Source: Lachnospiraceae bacterium UBA7481 (GTDB lineage Bacteria > Bacillota > Clostridia > Lachnospirales > Lachnospiraceae). Taken from it: a stretch of DNA of 19,841 bases. The notes below the pieces were generated by a model. That model was not told the DNA's origin and searched no databases. It worked only from the letters and a program-made list of their open reading frames with translations. Positions 13,528-19,841 of the stretch are shown in pieces. The stretch spans positions 1 through 19,841 of the forward strand of contig DLOP01000047.1 in the NCBI GenBank assembly GCA_002478505.1, in the 5' to 3' direction. Numbering within the stretch: the first letter of the stretch is position 1; each line of letters begins with the position of its first letter. The translations under genes were made by a program, and so were the position numbers.

Positions 13528-14514
13528 ATGATCATATCAAAGACGCCCCTGCGGGCATCCTTCTTCGGAGGCGGAAGCGATTTTAAGGACTATTATGAGA
13601 ACAGCAGATTGGGATATGGCAGCGTGATCAGTACGGCATTGAATATGCATGTATATATCACGGTGAATAAAAAATTTGACGATATGATCCGCGTCGTATA
13701 TAACGGTAATGAGCTGGTTCATTCCGTAGATGAAATTAAGCATAATATTATCCGGGAAGCGTTAAAGCTGACCGGGATCGAGAATGGGATCGAAGTGATC
13801 TACATGGCGGATATTCCGCTCAGCGGCGCCGGTATCGGACTGGCATCTTCCAGCGCGCTGGCAGTCGGTGTGTTGAATGCCCTGCACGCATATAAGGGAG
13901 AGTATGTCTCACCGGAACAGCTTGCAAGGGAAGCATGCCATATTGAGATTGACTGTCTGGGACAGAAGATCGGGATACAGGATCAGTATGCCGTGGCATA
14001 CGGCGGTATCCACCGTTACCGCTTCTGCAACGATGGGTCGGTCAGTGTGACACCGTTGATTTGTACGAAAGAGACGAAAAATAAGCTGTTTCAGCATTTG
14101 ATGCTCTTTTTTACCGGCAATACAAGAGATTCCAGACAGATCCTGCAGGAACAGACGCAGACGATGGAATCAAAGCGCGCCATGCTGGATGATCTGGTGG
14201 AAACCGTAGATAAAACTTATCAGGCTCTTGCCGACGGTAAACCGGAGATCTGGGGCGAGGAACTGGATCGTACATGGAAGATCAAGAAGCAGTTTGCGGG
14301 CGGTGTTTCTAATGAGCTGATTGACGGTATGTATCAGGCGGCTAAGGATGCAGGTGCGGCAGGCGGAAAGATCCTGGGCGCCGGCGGCGGCGGTTTTCTG
14401 CTTTTGTATGTGTCACCGGATAGACAGGATGCAGTGCGGCAGGCGCTTAGCGGATATCGTGAGGTGCCGTTTGAGACGGATGCCCAGGGAAGCCGGATCA
14501 TTTTTGAAGATTGA
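13528..14514 (+). CDS. GHMP kinase, heptose-7-phosphate kinase type (HddA-like)
   Basis: A 328-residue sugar kinase of the GHMP superfamily. Motif 1 is PLRASFFGGGSDF (7-19); motif 2, the phosphate-binding loop, is SGAGIGLASSSALAVG (99-114); GQKIGIQDQYA (145-155) should hold the catalytic acid D152; motif 3 is GGKILGAGGGGFLLLY near residue 280. The RISFFGGGSD-like start and the GQKIGIQDQ segment are shared with D-glycero-alpha-D-manno-heptose-7-phosphate kinases (HddA) and with related fucose kinases. It begins 9 bases after the fused nucleotidyltransferase-phosphatase, with an AAGGAAGG ribosome site, so the two are surely co-translated. Together they cover three steps: kinase, phosphatase, nucleotidyl transfer. 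The first enzyme of that route, the sedoheptulose-7-phosphate isomerase GmhA, is not in the window. Confidence 0.87.
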   Translation: MIISKTPLRASFFGGGSDFKDYYENSRLGYGSVISTALNMHVYITVNKKFDDMIRVVYNGNELVHSVDEIKHNIIREALKLTGIENGIEVIYMADIPLSGAGIGLASSSALAVGVLNALHAYKGEYVSPEQLAREACHIEIDCLGQKIGIQDQYAVAYGGIHRYRFCNDGSVSVTPLICTKETKNKLFQHLMLFFTGNTRDSRQILQEQTQTMESKRAMLDDLVETVDKTYQALADGKPEIWGEELDRTWKIKKQFAGGVSNELIDGMYQAAKDAGAAGGKILGAGGGGFLLLYVSPDRQDAVRQALSGYREVPFETDAQGSRIIFED

Positions 14515-14552
14515 GTGGGGAAAGGAATATTATTTTAAGAGAGGATATAGAT

Positions 14553-15581
14553 GTGAGCAGGATACTTATTACAGGCGCGGCAGGATTTATCGGTTCCCAG
14601 CTGGCGTATCATTTATGGAAAAAAGGCGACGACCTTACTTTGATCGATAATTTTTCCTATGGTTCTGAGGATAATCTGATCTTTGAAGATCATTGCTTTA
14701 CGGATGAGATCATCCGGGACGATATTTTAAATCTTCCGTTGATCAATAGACTGTTTGAGGAAAAGAAATTTGACTATGTTTATCATATTGCGGGCATTAC
14801 GCCACTGCCGGACTGTCAGATGAATCCGTCCAAAGCGGTAGAAGTCAATACGATGGGAACGGTAGGACTTCTAGAAGCGGCCAGAACATACGGGATCAAA
14901 AAATTTATTTTCGCAAGTACCTCCGCGGTTTATGAGAATAACCGGGACTTTCCGTCTGTGGAGGATAAGGTGGAGCCGCCGAGCCTCATCTATCCGAATA
15001 CGAAATACACAGCGGAGCGATTCTGCCAGTCATATGCGGATGTATATGGGATGAATATTACATGTATGAGATTTGCCAATGTCTATGGACCGCATTTGGA
15101 CTGCCTGAGAACACAGCCTCCTGTTGTGGGTTATCTGATCCGGGAATTGTACTATGGAAGACAGCCGGTGCTGCACTCCACGGGAACGCAGAGAAGGGAC
15201 TTCGTCTATGTGGAAGATCTGATCGATCTGGCGGAGCGGGTACAGGAAGGAACCGGATTTGACGTGGTCAATGTCTCGACGAATACCACGGTCTCGATCA
15301 ATGAATTGGCAGAAACGGTCAGACGATTAATGGGGAAAGAGGAGATTGCATTTGAATACGTGGCCTCCTCCAACTACTGGAACCGTTATCCTGCGCTTTA
15401 TGAAGGAGCGATGCCGATCTCAGAGCAGGCGCTGGATAATGAAGTAAATAAATTTACGCAGCTTTCCAATGAATATGCCAGAAAAAGATATGGCTGGGAA
15501 CCAAAGACAAGTCTGGAAGAGGGTGTACAGGCGACGATCGACTTTTCCGTAGAGGTATTAAAAAAAGCGGATAAAGGATAG
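14553..15581 (+). CDS. NAD-dependent sugar-nucleotide epimerase/dehydratase
   Basis: A 342-residue extended short-chain dehydrogenase/reductase acting on a nucleotide sugar. The Rossmann NAD-binding motif is GAAGFIG (8-14), D32 should bind the adenosine ribose, the catalytic region has S122 and S124 and Y147-x3-K151 (YPNTK), and RFANVYGP (173-180) is the usual substrate-domain motif. Epimerase, dehydratase and reductase functions cannot be told apart by eye. I start at GTG 14553 with AGAGGA upstream, because VSRILITGAAGFIG is a standard beginning. An in-frame TTG at 14511 would overlap the kinase stop and add 14 poorly fitting residues. Placed between the kinase and a glycosyltransferase, it probably modifies the NDP-sugar made by the first two genes. 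Confidence 0.9.
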   Translation: MSRILITGAAGFIGSQLAYHLWKKGDDLTLIDNFSYGSEDNLIFEDHCFTDEIIRDDILNLPLINRLFEEKKFDYVYHIAGITPLPDCQMNPSKAVEVNTMGTVGLLEAARTYGIKKFIFASTSAVYENNRDFPSVEDKVEPPSLIYPNTKYTAERFCQSYADVYGMNITCMRFANVYGPHLDCLRTQPPVVGYLIRELYYGRQPVLHSTGTQRRDFVYVEDLIDLAERVQEGTGFDVVNVSTNTTVSINELAETVRRLMGKEEIAFEYVASSNYWNRYPALYEGAMPISEQALDNEVNKFTQLSNEYARKRYGWEPKTSLEEGVQATIDFSVEVLKKADKG

Positions 15582-15583
15582 AG

Positions 15584-16561
15584 ATGGAGATGATTATGGC
15601 GGAACAGAGAAAAGATCTGATTTCTCTTGTGATTCCCTGTTATAATGAGGAAGAAGCGATTCCCTTATTATATCCGGAATTGATAAAGATCAGTAAGCAG
15701 ATGGACTATGTGGATTTTGAGTTCATTATGGTGGATAATTGCTCTGAAGATAAGACGTTGGAGCTGATGAGGGGACTTCATAAGAGCGATGCAAGGGTGC
15801 ATTATATTTCATTTTCCAGAAATTTCGGAAAAGAGGCTTCCATGTATGCGGGATTAAAAGCGGCAAAGGGGGATTATGTGACCATTATGGATGCAGATCT
15901 TCAAGACCCGCCATCGCTGCTTCCTGAGATGTATCAGGCGGTGACAACGGAGGGGTATGACTGTGCTGCCACGTACCGTAAGGATAGAAAAGGAGAGCCG
16001 CTGCTTCGTTCTAAGATGGCGGACGCTTTCTACCGGATGATGGGACGTATTTCCTCTGCACATATGAAAAGCGGGGCAAGGGACTATCGTCTGATGAAAC
16101 GGCAGATGGTAGAGGCCGTGCTTGCCTTGGAAGAAAATGAACGTTTTTCTAAGGGGATTTTCGGATGGGTTGGATTTAAGACAAAATGGATTCCTTTTGA
16201 AAATGTGGAACGGAGTGCCGGAACCACAAAGCTGCCGTTTTGGTCGGCATTTACTTACGCGCTTAGAGGGATCGTATCATTTTCCACAGTGCCGCTGGCA
16301 GTATCTTCCATGACCGGTATTGTATGCTGTCTGGCAGCTGCGGTCTATGCGGTTTATGTAATCATCAAGCAGTTGGTTACGGCAGAGGCTGTTGCAGGAT
16401 ATCCTTCCCTGGTATGTCTGATCCTGTTTATCGGAGGCGTGCAGCTTCTGATGATCGGTGTTCTGGGGCAGTATATGGCGCAGATCTATCTGGAAATTAA
16501 AAACAGACCGAAGTATATTATTAAAGAGACGGATGCGCAGGAGAAAGCAGTTTCAAAATAG
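15584..16561 (+). CDS. Membrane GT2 glycosyltransferase (polyprenyl-phosphate type)
   Basis: A 325-residue family 2 glycosyltransferase. The GT-A domain shows VIPCYNEEEAIP (16-27), VDNCSEDKT (50-58), the D103-x-D105 metal and nucleotide motif in MDADLQDPP, and GARDYRLM (164-171). Two hydrophobic segments near 236-262 and 274-298 anchor the C-terminus. This layout matches GtrB/ArnC-like and DPM1-like enzymes that load a sugar onto undecaprenyl phosphate at the inner membrane face, a step before flipping and transfer to surface polymers. It starts two bases after the epimerase stop; ATG 15596 is an alternative start with a clear GGAG site. It is the last gene of the sugar module and probably uses its product. 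No flippase or final transferase is in the window. Confidence 0.9.
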   Translation: MEMIMAEQRKDLISLVIPCYNEEEAIPLLYPELIKISKQMDYVDFEFIMVDNCSEDKTLELMRGLHKSDARVHYISFSRNFGKEASMYAGLKAAKGDYVTIMDADLQDPPSLLPEMYQAVTTEGYDCAATYRKDRKGEPLLRSKMADAFYRMMGRISSAHMKSGARDYRLMKRQMVEAVLALEENERFSKGIFGWVGFKTKWIPFENVERSAGTTKLPFWSAFTYALRGIVSFSTVPLAVSSMTGIVCCLAAAVYAVYVIIKQLVTAEAVAGYPSLVCLILFIGGVQLLMIGVLGQYMAQIYLEIKNRPKYIIKETDAQEKAVSK

Positions 16562-16623
16562 AACAGAAAGAGATAAAAGACAGCTGTATCAAGTGCAGGC
16601 TGCGAAAGGAGAAAGGATATAAA

Positions 16624-16908
16624 ATGATGGAAAAACCAACAGAAGATATTTCCCAGACCCAATATTTTAAAGTTGAGGTGGAGCAGGAGGATAGTGTCAA
16701 AACCATATTGGAGGATGTGTATGATGCATTACGGGAAAAGGGATACAATCCGGTGAACCAGATTGTCGGATATATCATGTCCGGTGATCCTACGTATATT
16801 ACCAGTCATAAAAACGCACGGAGTATTATTATGAAGGCCGAGCGCGACGAGCTGGTAGAGGAAATGTTGACGGAGTATATCAGATCCAATCATTGGAACG
16901 AAGATTAG
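16624..16908 (+). CDS. ireB: IreB-family regulatory phosphoprotein
   Basis: A 94-residue member of the IreB (formerly DUF965, YrzL) family, small helical cytoplasmic proteins. In Enterococcus IreB is phosphorylated by the PASTA Ser/Thr kinase IreK and affects cephalosporin tolerance. The core VYDALREKGYNPVNQIVGYIMSGDP (32-56) and ERDELVEEML (74-83) match the family closely. The N-terminus holds T6, S10 and T12, candidate phosphorylation sites by analogy with the N-terminal threonines of IreB. ATG 16624 follows two purine-rich sites (AAAGGAG, AAAGGAT); ATG 16627 is equally possible. It heads the conserved ireB-ruvX-DUF1292 block. Confidence 0.93.
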   Translation: MMEKPTEDISQTQYFKVEVEQEDSVKTILEDVYDALREKGYNPVNQIVGYIMSGDPTYITSHKNARSIIMKAERDELVEEMLTEYIRSNHWNED

Positions 16909-16946
16909 ACGGCATCTGCTGATGCAGTGGGAAAGGTATAATTGTT

Positions 16947-17381
16947 ATGCGGATTATGGGATTGGATTATGGAAGCAAGACGGTGGGTGTGGCGATCAGC
17001 GATCAGCTTCTGCTGACGGCACAGGGAAAAGAGATTATCCGGCGTGAACGGCAAAATAAGCTTCGTCAGACACTTGCAAGGATCGAAACATTGATCGTGG
17101 AAAATAACATAGAAAAGGTCGTTCTTGGCTGCCCGAAGAATATGGACGGCAGTGAGGGCGAGCGGGTAGAGAAGACCAGAGAATTTCAGGAAATGCTTGA
17201 GAGGAGAACCGGTCTGGAGGTGGTTCTCTGGGATGAGCGGCTGACGACGGTAGCGGCTGACAGGTACATGATGGAAGCAGGCATCCGCAGGGAGAACAGA
17301 AAGCAGTATGTGGATGAGATTGCGGCAGTATTTATCCTGCAGGGGTATCTGGATTATATCAGAAATCAGAAGAAGCAATAG
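16947..17381 (+). CDS. ruvX: RuvX/YqgF-type resolvase-like nuclease
   Basis: A 144-residue RNase H-fold protein of the YqgF/RuvX family, described as a putative Holliday junction resolvase and linked also to 16S rRNA 5' end processing. The acidic residues expected in the active site are visible: D7 in GLDYGSKTVGVA, E97 in WDERLTT and D123 in VDEIAA. GCPKNMDGSEG (61-71) is the conserved loop. Length is standard. It follows ireB by 38 bases, the order also found in Bacillus (yrzL-yrrK-yrzB), and is probably co-transcribed with it. Confidence 0.94.
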   Translation: MRIMGLDYGSKTVGVAISDQLLLTAQGKEIIRRERQNKLRQTLARIETLIVENNIEKVVLGCPKNMDGSEGERVEKTREFQEMLERRTGLEVVLWDERLTTVAADRYMMEAGIRRENRKQYVDEIAAVFILQGYLDYIRNQKKQ

Positions 17382-17408
17382 ATAATTGGAAAGGCTTGGA
17401 GGATTAGT

Positions 17409-17684
17409 ATGGAGACGATCACATTGATCCCGGAGGATGGAGGATGTCCGGTGGAGTTTTATGTGCTGGAAGAAACAACAGTCGGCGGAAGGGATTACTT
17501 TCTGGTGACAGATGCGGAGGATGGAGACGGCGAAGCATTGATCCTGAAGGATATGTCGGAGAAAGAGGATGCGGAGGCGTTGTTTGTGGTCGTATCGGAT
17601 GATAATGAACTGGAGGCGGTAGCAGACATCTTTGCCGGATTGATGGAAGATGTGTCGCTGCAAAAGGACGAAAAAGACATATAA
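17409..17684 (+). CDS. DUF1292 (YrzB-like) protein
   Basis: A 91-residue, very acidic cytoplasmic protein of the DUF1292 family. Typical features are the opening METITLIPEDG, the FYVLEETTVGGRDYFLVTDAEDGDGEALILKD core pattern (about 17-48) and an acidic tail. No enzyme motif or membrane segment is seen and its biochemical role is unknown. Its place after ireB and ruvX matches the conserved Firmicutes order, which is the strongest support for the call. A GGAGG site precedes ATG 17409. Confidence 0.9.
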   Translation: METITLIPEDGGCPVEFYVLEETTVGGRDYFLVTDAEDGDGEALILKDMSEKEDAEALFVVVSDDNELEAVADIFAGLMEDVSLQKDEKDI

Positions 17685-17733
17685 CAGGAACGTTATATGA
17701 AATAATAAAAACGAGAAAGAATGGAGGATTATT

Positions 17734-19410
17734 TTGAAAAAAGGTGTAATAGCAGATGCTGCAGCACTGAAGATCATTCCGCTTGGCGGATTGGAACAGA
17801 TCGGTATGAACATTACAGCATTTGAATATGAGGACAGCATCCTTGTAGTTGACTGCGGTTTGGGATTCCCGGAGGATGATATGTTAGGGATCGATCTGGT
17901 CATCCCGGATATCACGTATCTGAAGGATAATATTGAGAAGGTGAAAGGCTTTGTGATCACACATGGTCATGAGGATCATATCGGGGCGCTTCCCTATGTA
18001 TTAAAAGAGATCAATGTGCCGATCTATGCGACTAAATTAACGATGGGCATTATTGATGCGAAGCTGAAGGAGCATGGATTGGATAAGGTCGTGACCACAA
18101 AGGTAGTACAGTTTGGGCAGACGATGACTCTTGGGGATTTCCATGTGGAGTATATCAGAACGAACCATAGTATTGTGGATGCTGCAGCATTGGCAATCTA
18201 TACGCCGCAGGGCATTATCGTTCATACCGGTGATTTTAAAGTGGACTATACGCCCATCTTTGGAGATGCAATCGATCTTCAGAGATTCGGTGAACTTGGA
18301 AAGAAGGGCGTGCTTGCGCTGATGTGCGACAGTACGAATGCAGAACGTCCCGGATTTACCCCGTCGGAGCGGACGGTAGGAAGCACGCTGGATAGTATCT
18401 TTGAAGAACATAAGGACAGACGCATCATTGTTGCTACATTTGCATCAAACGTGGATCGTGTGCAGCAGATCATTAATTCTGCCCATAAGTTCAACCGCAA
18501 AGTAGCGATTGAAGGCAGGAGTATGGTGAATATCATAGATACTGCAATCGAGCTGGAACGGCTGAATGTTCCGGCGGATACGCTTATCGATGCGGAAACG
18601 CTGAAAAATTATCCCGATGAAAGGACGGTCATCATTACCACCGGAAGCCAGGGAGAGCGGCTTGCGGCACTCAGCAGGATGGCGAATGCAACACACCGTA
18701 AGGTATCCATCGGTCCCAAAGACATTGTGGTCTTTTCCTCGCATCCGATACCGGGCAATGAAAAGGCGATAACAAAGATCATTAATGAACTGTTTCAGAA
18801 GGGGGCGGATGTTATCTTTCAGGATACCCATGTATCCGGTCACGCATGTCAGGAGGAGATCAAGCTGATCTATTCTCTGACACAGCCAAAATATGCAATT
18901 CCGGTGCATGGGGAATACAAGCATCTGAAGGCGCAGGCGAAGCTGGCGGAGCAGCTGGGGATCTTGAAGGAGAATATCTTTATCCTGCACAGCGGAGACG
19001 TGCTGAAGATCGAAAAACAGGAAGCGAAGGTCGTGGGCAAGGTGCCGTTTGGCTCGATCTTTGTGGATGGTCTTGGCGTCGGTGATGTCGGCAATGTGGT
19101 CTTACGGGACAGACAGCGTCTGGCGGACGACGGTATCATCATTGCCGTACTGGCGATGGATTCGGAGGGGGAGCAGGTGCTTGCCGGACCGGATATCGTA
19201 ACGAGAGGATTTGTCTATGTGAAGGAATCTGATGAGATCCTGGAGGAAATGCGTTCTGTGGTCAATGCGACGATGTATGACATGATGATCTCTAATGTTA
19301 AGGATTGGGGAAAGATCAAGAATAATATCAAGGACGCTGTCGGAGATTATGTCTGGAAGAAGACAAAGCGCAGACCGATGATACTGCCGGTGATCATGGA
19401 AATAGGTTGA
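17734..19410 (+). CDS. rnj: Ribonuclease J
   Basis: A 558-residue metallo-beta-lactamase/beta-CASP ribonuclease with 5'-3' exonuclease and endonuclease activity in RNA processing and decay. The zinc motif is H77-G-H79-E-D81-H82; HTGDFK follows near 167, STNAERPG near 205, and the beta-CASP motifs include DTHVSGHA and PVHGEYKHL further on. Length is typical (about 550-560). Translation starts at TTG 17734, behind a strong GGAGG site with 7-base spacing; no in-frame ATG near the N-terminus would keep the IIPLGGLEQIGMN strand, so the rare start is well supported. It follows the DUF1292 gene by 49 bases and precedes an mltG-like gene. Confidence 0.95.
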   Translation: MKKGVIADAAALKIIPLGGLEQIGMNITAFEYEDSILVVDCGLGFPEDDMLGIDLVIPDITYLKDNIEKVKGFVITHGHEDHIGALPYVLKEINVPIYATKLTMGIIDAKLKEHGLDKVVTTKVVQFGQTMTLGDFHVEYIRTNHSIVDAAALAIYTPQGIIVHTGDFKVDYTPIFGDAIDLQRFGELGKKGVLALMCDSTNAERPGFTPSERTVGSTLDSIFEEHKDRRIIVATFASNVDRVQQIINSAHKFNRKVAIEGRSMVNIIDTAIELERLNVPADTLIDAETLKNYPDERTVIITTGSQGERLAALSRMANATHRKVSIGPKDIVVFSSHPIPGNEKAITKIINELFQKGADVIFQDTHVSGHACQEEIKLIYSLTQPKYAIPVHGEYKHLKAQAKLAEQLGILKENIFILHSGDVLKIEKQEAKVVGKVPFGSIFVDGLGVGDVGNVVLRDRQRLADDGIIIAVLAMDSEGEQVLAGPDIVTRGFVYVKESDEILEEMRSVVNATMYDMMISNVKDWGKIKNNIKDAVGDYVWKKTKRRPMILPVIMEIG

Positions 19411-19450
19411 AAAATACAATTGAAATCGTGAAATGAAAGCATGAGGTTTT

Positions 19451-19841
19451 ATGATGGATGTTAAGAAGATTTTAATGTCATTATTTAAAAGTGTGATCAC
19501 TTTAGCGTTTGCCGCGCTGATCATTATGGTGATCTATAATGTGATGTTGAAAGCTTATGATTTTGGTTACAGGATCTTTGCCGAGGAGCCGATGTCGCCG
19601 GCACCCGGACTTACGATGTCAGTGGCGATCGTGGAGGGAAAATCGGTAAGGGAGATCGGAGAGATCTTAGAGGAGAAGGGGCTGATCAGAAGTGCATCTC
19701 TCTTTTACCTGCAGGAGCTGGTTTCCTCTTATCATGGGGAGCTGCAGCCGGGAATCTATGAGCTGAGCACCGCTATGACGCCGATGATAATCAGCGCGGC
19801 AAACGCAAGAGTAATCACGCTTTTAAATAATGACATTAAAA
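19451..19841 (+). CDS. mltG: MltG/YceG-like protein, 5' part, cut by the window edge
   Basis: An open frame of 130 codons runs off the right end with no stop. It starts at ATG 19451 (or 19454) behind GAGGT, 40 bases after rnj. A single membrane segment (about 14-33) is followed by an outward-facing region with VAIVEGKSVREIGEILEEKGLI and then SYHGELQPGIYELSTAMTP, the LysM-like N-terminal domain of endolytic murein transglycosylases of the MltG (YceG) family, which trim nascent peptidoglycan. The catalytic domain is not in the window. Some Clostridia have short versions with only this N-terminal part, so activity cannot be judged here. The rnj-mltG neighbourhood fits the family. Confidence 0.82.
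   Translation, partial: MMDVKKILMSLFKSVITLAFAALIIMVIYNVMLKAYDFGYRIFAEEPMSPAPGLTMSVAIVEGKSVREIGEILEEKGLIRSASLFYLQELVSSYHGELQPGIYELSTAMTPMIISAANARVITLLNNDIK

Noticed and set aside
14511..14552. TTG start of the epimerase overlapping the GHMP kinase stop
   Set aside because: It adds 14 residues ahead of the standard Rossmann beginning, and GTG 14553 has a better ribosome site.
16912..16925. GCATC-TGCT-GATGC hairpin between ireB and ruvX
   Set aside because: Five pairs without a T run is too weak to call as a terminator or regulatory site.
16937..16942. TATAAT just upstream of ruvX
   Set aside because: A start from this -10 would fall inside or after the ATG at 16947, and no -35 lies 17 bases upstream.
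16905..17960. 351-codon open frame on the - strand opposite ruvX and the DUF1292 gene
   Set aside because: It runs across three conserved + strand genes and their spacers, and its translation is rich in His, Ser and Leu without any domain.
1..19841. CRISPR array, tRNA/rRNA gene, insertion sequence or prophage
   Set aside because: No regularly spaced repeats, cloverleaf, rRNA core sequence, transposase, integrase or terminal inverted repeats were seen on either strand.

Overview
The window looks like chromosomal DNA of an anaerobic Firmicute of the class Clostridia, most likely a Lachnospiraceae. I infer this from protein style and gene order (prmA-rsmE, thiI without a rhodanese domain, ireB-ruvX-DUF1292-rnj-mltG), Gram-positive promoters and strong GGAGG ribosome sites, a tryptophan T-box, a LytTR regulator and an HPr-like protein typical of that family. 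No tRNA, rRNA, insertion sequence, prophage or CRISPR array was seen. The + strand dominates; only trpB (left) and the small HPr-like gene (centre) are on the - strand.

Layout. (1) 1-1816, - strand: a stand-alone TrpB2-type tryptophan synthase beta chain, with its own promoter and a complete T-box leader reading tRNA-Trp. (2) 1942-3144: an orphan acidic lipoprotein of unknown function. (3) 3198-6367: a strong promoter, then prmA (L11 methylation), rsmE (16S rRNA m3U1498) and a cysteine desulfurase. (4) 6414-9309: a membrane hybrid histidine kinase (HisKA-HATPase-REC-Hpt), then a LytTR response regulator with its own promoter in the 3' end of the kinase gene. (5) 9328-10542: thiI, the sulfur-transfer enzyme expected to work with the desulfurase in block 3. 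(6) 10581-10817, - strand: an HPr-like protein with the Ser46-type motif but no His15. (7) 10903-12285: mtaB. (8) 12322-16561: a compact sugar module: a nucleotidyltransferase fused to a GmhB-type phosphatase, a heptose-7-phosphate-type GHMP kinase, an NAD-dependent epimerase/dehydratase and a membrane GT2 glycosyltransferase. (9) 16624 to the end: ireB, ruvX, DUF1292, rnj (RNase J) and the start of an mltG-like gene cut by the window edge.

How the parts fit. Much of the window serves translation and RNA: ribosome methylation (PrmA, RsmE), tRNA thiolation (cysteine desulfurase plus ThiI, MtaB) and RNA decay (RNase J). Two modules look inserted into this background: the kinase/LytTR pair between the desulfurase and thiI, and the NDP-heptose-like module between mtaB and ireB. 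The most unusual candidates are the predicted His-Asp-His-Asp relay ending in a LytTR protein, the fused nucleotidyltransferase-phosphatase, and the His15-less HPr paralogue. The tryptophan T-box is the most firmly readable regulatory element.
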